From positions 1 through 45,627 of the forward strand of contig NXFV01000357.1 of NCBI GenBank assembly GCA_002803225.1: 45,627 nt of DNA, read 5' to 3'. Position numbers and translations under genes: made by a program. Below the pieces are notes generated by a model. It worked only from the letters and a program-made list of their open reading frames with translations. It had not been told where the DNA came from and did no database searches. How positions within the stretch are numbered: the stretch's first letter is position 1; each line of letters begins with the position of its first letter. The DNA is from Gamarada debralockiae. Taxonomy: Eukaryota > Ascomycota > Leotiomycetes > Helotiales > Hyphodiscaceae. This document shows, piece by piece, positions 32,577-43,777 of this stretch.

Positions 32577-34064
32577 TTAACCTTGAGGCTTGGTTCTGCA
32601 AAGCCACTCAAAGTATGTCTCTCCAGAAGTATCCTCATCCTCATCACCAACAATGCTTCTGCGCCGCTGCTTTGCCTCTCGCTGATCTCTATCCTGTTGC
32701 TCCTTTTCGCGCTCCCAGATCCCTCTTTCCTTCGACTACAAAGGCTTAGTGCCCATGAGTTGTTCAAATCGTTTGTAATAACATACTTACATGCATGATA
32801 ACTACCAAATGCTCACTTTCCGGGTCCTTTTTATTGAGGGTTTGCACTTTGAGAACTAGTGCCTTATAGGATTCATTGTCGCTAACATAGATATCTTCCT
32901 TCTTCATACCCTTTCCTCCACTAATACGGCATCGCCATGGGCCGTCTTTGACAGTGTATCCCTTCTCGCTGCGGGATGGCGGCAGGGGAGCCGAGACCCA
33001 TGTGGTACCGTATTCTGTGTAGGTTTCCCATGTACGACCGTACGCTGTGTAGGTAGAGGCAGCAGGGGCGGTGGTTGTAGTGGTCGTTAGGGTCTTTGCG
33101 GGTAGGGTAGACGCCGTTAGAGTAAACGTCGTCGGGGTAGAGACAGTTGGAGAGGGAGACCCCGGAGCAGACGCGGGTGGCGGAGAATTCATTAGCTCAG
33201 ACGAATTCAACGATTCGCTTGTATCAGGAGGGATTACGCAGAGTTGTGTTTCATCTTGCAGGATCCTCTCGAATTGATGGAATGGCGTGTTATAGGGGAA
33301 ATAGAGTTTTGTGACTCTCATAGCTACTCCATAACCACCAACAAGACGGTTAAGGTGGACGCAAAATGTGTATTTGTTCGGATTCGTGAAGTAGTCGTCA
33401 GGCTTTGGCACACGCCCAAATTTCTCTCTGACCCGGAAGTCCGCGAGAGTTAGAGCCTAAAGGTCAACGTTAGCAACTCAGGGGAGGAATTCGTGCCGTA
33501 TTAGCTCAATCCAGTTGAGCAATTGAAAGTCCTCACCTTTGTGCGTATATTGCCCTTGATCCACATGGCCTCCGAAACAGTAGTAGTCTTCAATTCCTCA
33601 TCAATGAGCCTCTCAACTTCGGCCTTCATCGCAGCGTTATTGGGCTGACCCAATGCTAGCACAAGGGGTTTGAGCTCAGCCTGACGCTCCTCCCGGCGTT
33701 TATCTTCGAGCTCATTATCTTTCACAGCTTGCGCGAAAACTGAAGAGAAGTTGGACGACGCGTAGAGGAAGCTATTGGAGCTGTCACTGTTCGCTCCCAT
33801 ATCAAGGAGTGACATACTTGAGAGTTTGTCGGGATGTATGTCCGTGACGAAGCCTCCATGTTCTTGCATAGCTGGCTCGAGCATGGTCCATTGCATGAAG
33901 ATGGTCTTCAGGTACTCGGGCGTTCGCTCGAATTTGAGTTTCTTGTAGGGAAGGAGGTCGGCTTCGGAAAATGTCATCCTAATGGTGTGGTGGGGAGAAT
34001 TGGCTTCTCGAATGTTGACTTGAGCGGGTGTAGTGTGAAGAGTGGAGCTTTCAAGTGTTGACAT
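32577..34064 (-). CDS. Uncharacterised fungal protein, three exons (450 aa)
   Basis: Exons 33537-34064, 32791-33456 and 32577-32735, with introns of 80 and 55 bp, all phase 0. The start is the ATG at 34064; the frame extends upstream only through a non-ATG codon. The N-terminal ~175 residues are helical and charged (LPYKKLKFERTPEYLKTIFMQW; ELEDKRREERQAELKPLVLAL). The middle has VREKFGRVPKPDDYFTNPNKY, then a Ser/Thr/Pro linker with a run of threonines, then GRTWETYTEYGTTWVSAPLP and DGPWRCRISGGKGM. The C terminus is a charged coil (WEREKEQQDRDQREAKQRRR) ending GETYFEWLCRTKPQG. No membrane segment or known catalytic motif. I do not recognise the family; the spliced frames support a real gene. 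Confidence 0.7.
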
Positions 34065-34771
34065 TTCGAAGAGTAGAAGCTTGCGATGCAAGCGCGATAT
34101 TTAAGTTGGCTGGTAACGCGACTTCCTAAGTGAATCGATTAGGCCCACCCACTTTTGCAGGTAGGTGTCTCCGGGGTGAATCTCTCAATCGTTCAAAGAT
34201 TTGAACCATTCAAAATCTTGGGCCTAGCCTGAATCTGACTGTTTGGATAACCCGAACTATTCAATTGGGGATTCGTTCGTACGTTGAAAGTAGGAGGCTC
34301 TTGTCCTAACATGGCAACGTCCTTACGCGGCTTCTCCTAACATGCAATTCCTCTCTCCTACATGCGTTAGCATTGGAAAGAAGCCAGATTCAACCAAGGG
34401 CCATATTCGCAAGTCCCAAGCTTCACGGTTCACAAGCCTCCACAATTCCTGATTCTTTCAATATACTTGCATTATGCTCCTGTACTGTTTCAGACGCCAA
34501 CCACGCCTTCCATACAGGCATTGTGCCTGCCCGTCTATATGTACAATTGTGCCAAAGGCAGAGGAGAGATCATCCATCGCTAATGCATCCTGCGCCCATT
34601 AAGGAATCTATAGTAATCAAACAACGTCGAGAGGTGCTGGTACATGAGAAGGCATTCGATTATGGTCGAGAGCTGTGAGGAGGATGTAGGGCTTCGGTAT
34701 CGGGTAAGGAAATGAGGATCGATGCCATGGTAGTTGGATATTTCCGTGATTGGAGGTCGAAAGGAGATTCG
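34065..34771. other. Intergenic, no gene
   Basis: Promoter side of the 450-aa gene (left) and 3' flank of TIM23 (right). Contains a perfect palindrome GTTCAAA-GA-TTTGAAC at 34191-34206. Nothing else recognised. Confidence 0.45.
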
Positions 34772-35497
34772 TTAGAAGAGCGCCTTTCTCGTAACCTGCC
34801 AGACAAAATATCAGTATCAAGAAGTCTGTGTAGTGAGTTGAGAACTTACCGCCCATGCACCCGCAACTGAAGCCACAATTCCACCCGAAATCATCATAGG
34901 CCGAACGCCCTTTGTACTCTTGAACAGCATTCCACTCAATGCACCTGCCAAAACACTGTTCGCCGAATCATGCTTTCCCCGCATATGACCGATAAAAGAG
35001 TTGAAACCATTGTATACCATCGCGATAACTCCTGCCGAGTTTCCCAAGAATGGTCCACGCCGTGTCACGGCGTTCAAGACCGAGTTCAATCGCAGCTTCG
35101 GAGGCTGCCCCGCTGACCTTCTCAGCCCTTCTTGTAATCCCCAAGCACCTCCAACGGTCAGCGCGGTCAAGTATGTGACTCCGGTACCGTAGCAGAGATC
35201 GTCGGACCAGCCTCGTGATGGTAGGGCCGATTGCGAACCAGGGAGATCTGAGAGCGCAGATTCTTCAAGTGTCAGGTAGTCAAGGGTCTGTTGATTTAGG
35301 CCGGCGAGAGGATGTAATTGAGACGGATCTGCGAAGGTGGGACCGGTGAGGAAGGAGGAGACATCTTGAGCTTCTGATGGGTCGAAAGGAGTGGATTGAA
35401 ATGTGTCGGTAGGGGTACTTGAAGGGGCGGAAGTTGAGCTTGAGGAGGAAGATGACGAGGACGACTTCTTGCCGGTGAACTTATCCCAGATAGACAT
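34772..35497 (-). CDS. TIM23: Mitochondrial inner-membrane translocase subunit Tim23
   Basis: Exon 1 is 34850-35497 and a last mini-exon is 34772-34795 (8 codons including the stop), with a 54-bp intron; 223 aa. The first ~100 residues are the intermembrane-space region, here with a run of ten serines after MSIWDKFTGKK and the segment LTGPTFADPSQLHPLAGL. The last ~115 residues hold the four membrane segments of the Tim17/22/23 family (LCYGTGVTYLTALTVGGAWG, RRGPFLGNSAGVIAMVYNGF, SVLAGALSGMLF, GGIVASVAGAWA), including the RGPFLGNS signature. It forms the channel of the presequence translocase. It is divergent from the Trm732-like gene across 294 bp. Confidence 0.93.
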
Positions 35498-35791
35498 CTT
35501 GAGATGCTTGTAGGAATGGCTGGCGAGTATGTCTGGTTTGGCGGTTGGCTTTGGAGGGAGCTGGTTGACGGCATCGACAATTTGCCAAATATTTTCTTAG
35601 CGCACGGACCGGGCACGTGATTTTCGCTGTAACGAAAATTTCTCGAGTCCAGACCCTTGCCTCGAACTATTCATCCTGGACATTCTCTTACGCTTCACTA
35701 TCACTCCCTTCAACTCAAGAGCATTCACTCAGAGCAATGTATCAATAATCCATGGCATCGAAATTGCAAGTTTCTTTGCTCGAGTCTGGCA
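35498..35791. promoter_or_regulatory. Divergent promoter, TIM23 / Trm732-like
   Basis: 294 bp between the two starts, with a C/A-rich leader on the plus-strand side (about 35680-35790). No TATA box is obvious. Confidence 0.4.
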
Positions 35792-38700
35792 ATGGACCCT
35801 GTAGTTGGAGCGGAGGCGGAAAGGGACAATGCTACTTCCCTAGCGTCTCAAAAACCCCCAGCAGATGACCGTCTTATTGTGAAATGGCTCGAGATCCAAC
35901 CGGACTCGACTCAGATGCGGTATGTGGTTTGTTTTCTCTCATGACACGTTCTAACCTCTATAGATTTGCACGCGAGAAGCTAGACGATTTGCTTGACAAA
36001 GCTGCTCAACCTCGCCATGCTTCCGGAAATGCCTGCATCAAACTTTGCTATGTTGTCGAGCAATGCAGAAACTCCCAACACCCAAACATCCGAGAAGTTG
36101 CCTTCTCAGAGAAAACTTGCATCGATCTGTTCAATTTCTACATTGAATGGAATGAGAAGAATCAGCATCGATCGATGCGTCAGGTGTTGGAGCTTCTAGC
36201 AACACTCATTTCTCGTAATCCAGATGAGGAAATCTCAGATGCTGTGAAAGAAGAAATTTTGCAGAGGCTGCTGTCAATAATCACACATCAATCTGCTCAA
36301 CCGTTAGTCAAACCTGCTTTCAAATCGCTGGAATACTTTCTGGGAAAAGGTACCATATCTACGGGAGCTCTGATTGATTACTACGAAGATCTAGTATCTT
36401 CCAATGAATCCGATTTTGGTGTGGGCTCTGAGAGAAACTCTTCTTGGGATTCATTCATTGCGGAGGTTTTTGAGTGGCTGGCTTTACCGGATGTTTCGCC
36501 TGCGACTGGGAAGTTCCTCGTGACTCTATTTGTGAAATTGAGGAACGAGTCTGCTCGATCACATATTTTTACGGCTGATCATACGGTGTTGTGGCAGCGC
36601 TGGATACGAAATGGACTCAGCAAGAATCCAGAGACACTGGAGAATGTGAAGAACTACCTATTTCCACCTCTATTCAAGCTTGACCGTCCTGGGTCGCTAC
36701 TCTTCTTAGGTGATCTTAATAGCCAAGGACCAATATCGGGCCTGCAAATTCAAGAATCGAATGCACACTCCCTGCTCCAGTTAGCAGCGATTGAAGTTGG
36801 GAAGAAGTCGGGTCTGGTGGAGGAGCCAAGTATGAACCTCCAGTCTCCACACTTCTATTTCATTGCTGATGTACGTAGGTACTGTTCAATTCCAAAAAGA
36901 TCCCAAAAAGTCAACAAAATGTGTCATTCTTGAAGAACCTGCGATAGGGGATCTATTGACTCACGCTTCAGATACTGTTCGATCTCTTGCATTTTCTGTT
37001 CTTGTATCATCTTCTTCATCCATTCGGCCATTCAGTACCGCGGCTTTGAATATCCTACAAATGCATATGGGAATTCTGTTTGCCGACACTGACGCAAAAT
37101 TTCGCAATGATATCCTGAGCAACACGAGACATATGATCGAAAGGTTCAGAGGAGCCACAGCCTATCTGACGAGGGAGCTTGAGAATGTCAGATTCCTCCT
37201 CAGCCTAGACAAATCAGTTGGACCCGTTCCACAGGAAAGAAACCAGGAGCTACTAGATGAGATCAGTGGTCTTTTGCAGATGCATGAGAGGTTCATCCAA
37301 TGGTACCTTGAGTTCTTGTCTTGCGAATTGATTCCGACAGCATCTTATCAACGCCACATCACAGCTTTGAAAGCTATCGCCTTGCTACTTCGCTCCGGGA
37401 TCCTTGAACGTAATCTGAGCTTACCTCCCCCCAAAACCTCAGACGATTCCACCATATGGCCATTTGCCATCAAGTTCTTTGCATTGGGGACTATGCGGCT
37501 TATACTGGATCTTCTGATGGATCCGTTCGAAGACGTGAGAGCCAACGCAACGGTAGTTTTGAAACTTGCGTCTCGCGATGATTTTATATTCGGAACCTCA
37601 ACGGAAAATTCGAAGGATAAGAGATCAAAATTCTTACAATCAGCTGTTGGTACGAAGCTCGCTATGACTCCACAAACTTCGGATTCGCAGCAACTTCAGA
37701 AGTCCAGTTCAGCACCACTCACGAACCATGCCACTGCACCTCCGCAAATATTGCTAGATTTCATTGATCGAGCACAGGAAATTGCCAAACGAACAGGCCG
37801 GGCAGATTACGCAGACGGAGTTGCTCGTTCCTACGAGGTCCTGCATAGTCTGAGCTCTTCTATGGAGGCTCGTCTGACACTTGTTGAGGATTTGGTTGGC
37901 CAGCTCGAGCTGAAGGTTAACATTGCTGAAGAAGATCTAGCCCAGGCCGTTCTTGAAGCTCCGATACATGGCAGCTTTGCTGCTCTCAAGTAGGTATACC
38001 ATGCTTGCACTGGATCAACAACTAACTCAATATGTGCAGCTTTGTGTGGGACTCAATCGATCATTTTAAAGATCTTGATGATTCGACCCGTGAAAAGACG
38101 GGCGACATGGAACGCTGGGACAGCCTCCAGTTTCGGATATTAGAATCCTGCAAACGAATCTGGGAAGTTGTCAGAGATGTTCTATGCAACGATTCTCCCG
38201 AAGGTCATCTTCCGCAAGACGTGGATGAAATTGACGCTATCGACACTAAAGATGTTTTGAGCTACAGCTTCCGTGCAACTCACGAGTCAAGGTAATTGCC
38301 CCTACAATTTCTTTTCGCAAAGCACTACAACTAACCCGGGTGACAGCAATCTTATGAGAAATCTCGTCAGCAAAATCAAGTCAAACTGGAAGGATGAGTC
38401 CCCAGTGCTTCCAGCACAAGTTTTCTCTGGCATTGGCGATCTGACGTTTGAGCAACTCTCCACTCTTCGGCATCGCGGTGCTTTCTCTACAGTTTCTTTG
38501 ACTTTTGCTAGATGCTGTCAGCTCACTCAGCATCGGATCTCCGGTGACTGTTCACATCAGGACCTCCTCGAGCAGTGGTATCAGGTACGATACCGCCCAA
38601 GTTTAACTTTCTAGATTAATGCTTACAATACATAGGGCGCGTTGAAATGCATCTCTGAGCAAGCTTCGACAACAAGGCGATCTGCAGGAATACCTGCATT

Positions 38701-41389
38701 GATGACTGGAATATTGTCCTCCAATGCGCAAAAGCCGGCCTTCGAAGATGTCTTGAAGGAGTTGAAGTTCCTCGCGAGAAAGCCTGTTATGTTATCAAAA
38801 TTGGATAAGACGAACCTGCCCCAAGTGCATGCCATGAATTGTTTAAAGGAGATCTTCAAAAGTTCTCTCCTTGGAAAAAAGTCAGATAGTCACATCGCGG
38901 AATGCTTGCAAATTGCAGCGGAGAGTCTCAATTCTGAAGTGTAAGCTCGCCGATTTGTTTCTATTTAGATTGCTAACAATGGACTTGCAGCTGGGCGATT
39001 CGTAACTGCGGACTTCTTTTGCTACGAAGTCTCATTGATGCTCTGTTCGGGACAAATGAAAGCAAAGCAATCACGGAGGCTGGATGGGACGGTCGTTCAA
39101 TCAAGCTTTCCTATGATAAATATCCCGCTCTGCCACAGCTGTTGCTCAAGCTCTTGGATGCCGATACCAGCAAGGTAGAGGACGTCACAGCACCGAAAAT
39201 CAGTTCAGTCGAGTCCATGTTCCCGGCACTTGATATCATTCGACGTGCAGGTCCGCCTAGCACTTACCACGAGAAGGTTTACAAATCAGTATCTGTCCAT
39301 CTTGGAAGTAAGGTATGGCATGTCAGAGAAATAGCTGCGCGCACAATATGCACGCTTTTGCTGCATGACGATTGGCTGCCAGCGGTCGTCAAGCTGATAG
39401 AAACGTCTACCAAATCGACAAACCGTCTCCACGGCGTCTTGATGGCTGTCAAGTTTGTGCTGGAGCGACGACTGGCCCTTAATCCAGCGTCTGCAACAGG
39501 TAATGCCCAATCCTTGTAGCATACTGAACCTTGCTAATATCAATGCAGATGGCCTGGACCAGCTCGCATCGGTCCTGAAGAGTTTCAAGATGTGGAGTTT
39601 CTTCGAAAGCGGCTGCCCAGAAATTCTCGCTGCATATCTCGAGGTTAGCAACACCGTTGCTCGGATCCTGCTTTCTTCTCGCAACAATTCGCTTTCAACG
39701 TCTAGCCATTCGTACCTAGTCTCTGTCACGGATCATCTGTTCCTTCACGATGCTTACGAGGAGTTTCTTGATCTCATGAAGACCTACCCCACACTCACTG
39801 CTTCCATAGGTGGCTCTGAATGCTCTGTAAATACAGCTCTGGCTTGTAATGCAGTTGTACGTCGTGCAACTTTCACTTCTGCTCTCAGGGAAGATACTTT
39901 GGGTCTTCAGAATGCCATCAGCTTTGCCGCTGCTCTTGATGCCGATGTCGCATTGGCAGCAATCGAAGCTATACCTGATGCTTGGGGAAGCCAGACCTCA
40001 GCTGACACATTATTCGGTCTCATGAAGGCTTATATGGGTGCAATTGAAATGACCCAATCACCTGACGTTCGCGCAATTGCCATCTTCAATCTTGCTGAAG
40101 TCATTGACAGGCAATTTGGCCGAATTGACTCGATAAACGCGGAGCGTTGGCAGAACAGCGGGCCTGCCAAAATGGCCCAGCATCCAAGTCTAGATCTCAA
40201 TGAAATGATCAGGGACTCGATCAAAGGCCTTGGGGTTTTGATGCAAGAAGGAACGAAGACTCCTTCTTTGTCAAATGCGGAAATCAGAATCAGCGGGTCC
40301 CTACTTGTGTGTGAATATGTCTCCCAGAAACACTTCAACCGGGCTTTAGACTCGTACAAGCCGCGGATGGAAGCATGGGGAAAGCTGCTTGTTGGAGCTG
40401 GAAATGCTAGCAATGTAAGACCATGCCCCAGAAACCTTCTTAATTTGTGCTGATCTTGAAAGGACTTTGAAACTCGTCATGCTGCAGCTGCAGCTCTCGC
40501 ATCCTTCTACAACAACCCGTATTTTGAATGGTATACCCCAAGCGACGAATGCGTCCTACCCTCAATCTTTGCCTTATACGATACGCTAAACGACGACGAC
40601 GACGAGATTCGGAATCTCAGCGCCGAAACAGTGTCAGCATTACTACGGAAGTCTTTGGTCCCCCTAGCAGCGCGGGTTGAGTTGGCCGAGTACGTCAGCA
40701 AAATGCATGTTCGGGCTCGATCTTTTGCCTGGAACGTGGTTTGTCGGATGACTGGAAGCAAACTTGAGACCGTCGATAACATCCGGTTTCGCTTGCAACC
40801 TGTGGGAGCCCAACTTTCTAAGGCAATTCAAGACGATGATTCTCTCTTTGTAGAAGAGGAACAAAATCTTTTCATTGACGAGGTCAGAGAAGCGAAGTTG
40901 TGGAGCAAGGTGTTTGAGGATACAGCTCTCGACACTTGGAATTGGGAGCGCGCAGATTTTGATATCGAAAATACCTGGTCGCAACCGCATGCTGCGGTGG
41001 CAGCTTGGGTCATGGAAGGCCTTCTAGCTTTAAATGCTCTCCTGGGCAAAGAGGATGGTCCTCTTGGCTGGACATCTAAGCCATCAGTGTTTGCATTAGC
41101 AACAAGGCTTCTTCTTTCTGCAAATGCAATCATCCAACGCCATGAGGGTCTGGTGACCTCTGCAACAGGTCGTCCCGTTCCAGGAAACAGAATAATCGGT
41201 GGTATCATCTTTGCTCTGGAACAATTTGTCACTGTCGGCCGAGACAAAATGATCCATGAGAATCTTCTGCTTGAAGTCCAGGGGAATCCATCTCTGCCTT
41301 TAGCTATCTTGCAACGAGTTGTTCCGGACGTATCCAAGCTGATAAAGGAGAATGTGCTATTCACCTCGGCAAGGTCGCCACGTTCGTAA
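35792..41389 (+). CDS. THADA/Trm732-like protein (DUF2428), tRNA 2'-O-methylation regulator
   Basis: Nine exons: 35792-35919, 35964-36829, 36879-37989, 38040-38291, 38347-38584, 38636-38940, 38991-39499, 39549-40414, 40463-41389. Introns are 44-55 bp. The product is 1733 aa, mostly alpha-helical HEAT/ARM-like repeats. The DUF2428 hallmarks of the Trm732/THADA family are seen at ~870-1000: STTRRSAGIPAL, LPQVHAMNCLKEIF and VWAIRNCGLLLLRSL. In yeast the Trm7-Trm732 pair methylates the 2'-O of residue 32 in the tRNA anticodon loop. The 49-bp intron at 36830-36878 was chosen because it restores frame with a CTGAT branch site and TAG acceptor. The whole gene is free of lesions, a useful contrast to nearby pseudogenes. 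The C-terminal third is less conserved. Confidence 0.88.
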
Positions 41390-41657
41390 ACGCACGATAG
41401 GCGGCTAATACGCGACGTCAACCACTTCAACAGGTCCAACTCCCTCTCAGAACAAAACGAATCGCGACGCCTCCTCCGTTACTTTGCAGCCATCTCCTCA
41501 AACAGCAACTCTATAAACTTGCCAATTCACATCTCCATCCATCTGCAACCTGTAGTGCTGATCTCCATAAATCCCCTGTCTAGTAAATTTTCCTGGCCCA
41601 AATCTTTAGCTCAAGTACTGACAAGGTTCACCAACAGGCTCCTCGTCAACCACTAAG

Positions 41658-41962
41658 ATGGATCAAAACACTGCAATTGCTCTCATCGTTGTCTTAGTGT
41701 TTGTTGGCTGGCTCATCATCTTCATGCTTGGCCTTAAGGTTGTCAACAGCTGGGTATGTACATTTGGCTCCTCCTGATTAAGAATGAAGCTGACGTCAAC
41801 TGCGATCGCAGGCCCAAAAGATGTATAGGACCCCTTTGCCTGATCTTCCGGGGGATACTTCCTAACTGAAGTCTTGGCTCTAGGACAGATGCAAAGGCAG
41901 CTCTCGATGGTGGACGATCTTCGACGACTGCGACTACCACTGTGACTACCACATCTGTTTGA
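41658..41962 (+). CDS. Small single-pass membrane protein (61 aa) with an 11-nt micro-exon
   Basis: Exon 1 is 41658-41753, exon 2 is 41812-41822 (11 nt), exon 3 is 41884-41962; introns are 58 and 61 bp. The second intron has a perfect CTAAC branch site; both acceptors are AG. The product begins MDQNTAIALIVVLVFVGWLI and continues IFMLGLKVVNSW: one transmembrane helix from residue ~6 to 26. A short linker AQKMTDAKAALDGG and a Ser/Thr tail (TTATTTVTTTSV) follow. It may sit in the ER, plasma or mitochondrial membrane; no family is recognised. It is shorter than common cut-offs and would be lost without splicing the micro-exon. It follows the Trm732-like gene on the same strand by 268 bp. Confidence 0.6.
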
Positions 41963-42912
41963 GGATATGAAATGATGGGTTAAAGAGGGCCTTGGGTGCT
42001 GTTGGTGTTGTTTCCTGAGGCTGGGGGACGGAAAAGCAGGCAGAGTGATATGGCGCTGTGTCAGAACTTGTATTTGGGGTACAACGAGAAAGATCGCGGA
42101 TGACAGACGATGGGTGATGGATATCATGGAGGCATTCATATGAATGCAGAGAATTCTTCTTGTCCCTACGTCCCTTGAACAAATCTTTCAACCCTCTTCT
42201 TCAAAACCTCTTGTTAGTCTTTGCACACAAGTCAACGAGCTCTTCTAGCACCACAGCCACCGTCGACTTAACCACTACACCTAGGCTATTCCTCCCCGTA
42301 TCAAGACGAACTTCTTCCGATTCAGCGCAAAGCTGCCGAATCTATCTCTCCGATCGAACATACAACCTCCGCTTTTTAGGACGAGGTTTGTTCCTTTCTG
42401 GCCGAAACTGCTGCTTGCGTCTCTATCATCCCAGCTGCGGCCAGGAACGCACTTCTCTAGTCGCCGGTTTTCAGCTTTTATCGTGCGAGCAATTCTCAAT
42501 TATATTACAAATAAACTTGATGCGCATTTTATTTCGAAGGTTGGTGGTCATAGTACTAAACAGCCTTTATTTTATTTTACTTTGTGGTGATGTATACATA
42601 TTCGAAGTTGGGGTAAAAAATAAGTGTATTCCTGGCCGCAGCCGAGATGATACTCGAACAGACAGTGTTAACTTAGCGGTAGACTATGATTTTGAGTCAA
42701 CCTCGAGCTCTTCACTTCGAAAACAATCAAACAACTCGGATACTCGAGACCTCGACGCGAACCTCGAATACCTACCTCCACATCAACCATTCAAACGCGT
42801 TCAGCGATCGACGGACAACATCAACAACCGATCGTTTAACAGACCCCAACACCTCCGTCAAAACCATCACCCAAATCGTTCACCTTAGGTCAGCGATCCA
42901 AAACCCCAACAC
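41963..42912. other. Intergenic / long leader, no gene supported
   Basis: The stretch 42160-42888 is open on the plus strand but Ser/Thr/Arg-rich without domains. From about 42690 it resembles a C/A-rich leader of the next gene. I see nothing else. Confidence 0.4.
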
Positions 42913-43777
42913 AATGGACTCCTCTCCTCTGACATGCGATACCTGGAGCTGATGGAGGGTTGGCTGGAGGGCTGCAGTTACTGCCGCTGCTCTTATCGTC
43001 AAAATTGTCATCCTCGCCCTTCTTTGGTGGGGAATTTGGAGAGACCTCTGCAAGTTGAAGTCCAGACGTGGCCACCAAGATTTTGAAGGCACTCAGATCA
43101 AGAGATGTGGTCGCATCGCGGCATTCTTTCTTGGCGATGACGGCATAGCAAAGACTCATCGTCGCCGTATCCGAAAGCGAAAGGCAAATCATCCCATTAG
43201 GGTCGCCCCTACACCTCAACAATCTGATTTACTTGAGAATGCTGTATGGGAGGTTATGGGCCGACTGAGAGTATGGTTGCATGGACTTGGGCCGCTCAAG
43301 TCCCGTCAAGGAGAGGGGAACAGCCGCCGTCATCATCGCAGACAGTCCAGAGCCTTACCGCTCGCTCCACTGTCGACTCTATTCGCTGTCGCACGATCAC
43401 TCGTACTCATCCTGCCAGCCCCGCTACATGCGACTCGCTGACCTCCTTCAGCTTTGGTGCAGCCATCGATGGCCGTCCCATCTGATCCTTCCTCCGGATC
43501 TCCATCCACCCGCCGCTCGTTCTCCTCCCCTCAAACTACACATAACCCGTCTCCACCTCCAGGAGTCGTGGCACAAGATTATGCTAGCTCAATCCCATCA
43601 ACCTACCAACCTACCGAATGCCAGGCCAGCTCTCAGCGATCTCGAGTCTCTCGAACATATACCCCGACGGACCCAACATCAGTGATGCCACGAGGCGCAA
43701 CAGTTCAAAGCCACAATGGTCAAGGAAGTTACTATAAAGAGGCGGTTAGGTATCCTGAACGGAGGTATTATCCATGA
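42913..43777 (+). pseudogene. Single-pass membrane protein gene interrupted by an in-frame TGA
   Basis: From the ATG at 42913 the frame reads MDSSPLTCDTWS, meets TGA at 42949-42951, then continues open in the same frame with WRVGWRAAVTAAALIVKIVI and LALLWWGIW (a clear transmembrane helix), a basic segment RGHQDFEGTQIKRCG, RRRIRKRKANHP and LENAVWEVMGRLR. A 192-bp intron (GTATGG donor at 43271, GCTGACC branch, CAG acceptor at 43461-43462) then joins in frame to a Ser/Pro-rich tail PSMAVPSDPSSGSPSTRRS that ends EAVRYPERRYYP at 43777. No GT donor exists between the ATG and the TGA, so splicing cannot remove it. TGA most simply stands for TGG (Trp). The gene may be dead, start elsewhere, or contain a sequence error. 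The family is not recognised. Confidence 0.5.

Noticed and set aside
36830..36882. Frameshift in the Trm732-like gene
   Set aside because: A 49-bp intron with donor GTATGA, CTGAT branch and TAG acceptor restores the frame.
40828..41439. 203-codon frame antisense to the Trm732-like gene
   Set aside because: Shadow of the conserved exon 9.
42160..42888. 242-codon plus-strand frame
   Set aside because: Ser/Thr/Arg-rich, ends in leader-like DNA, no domain.
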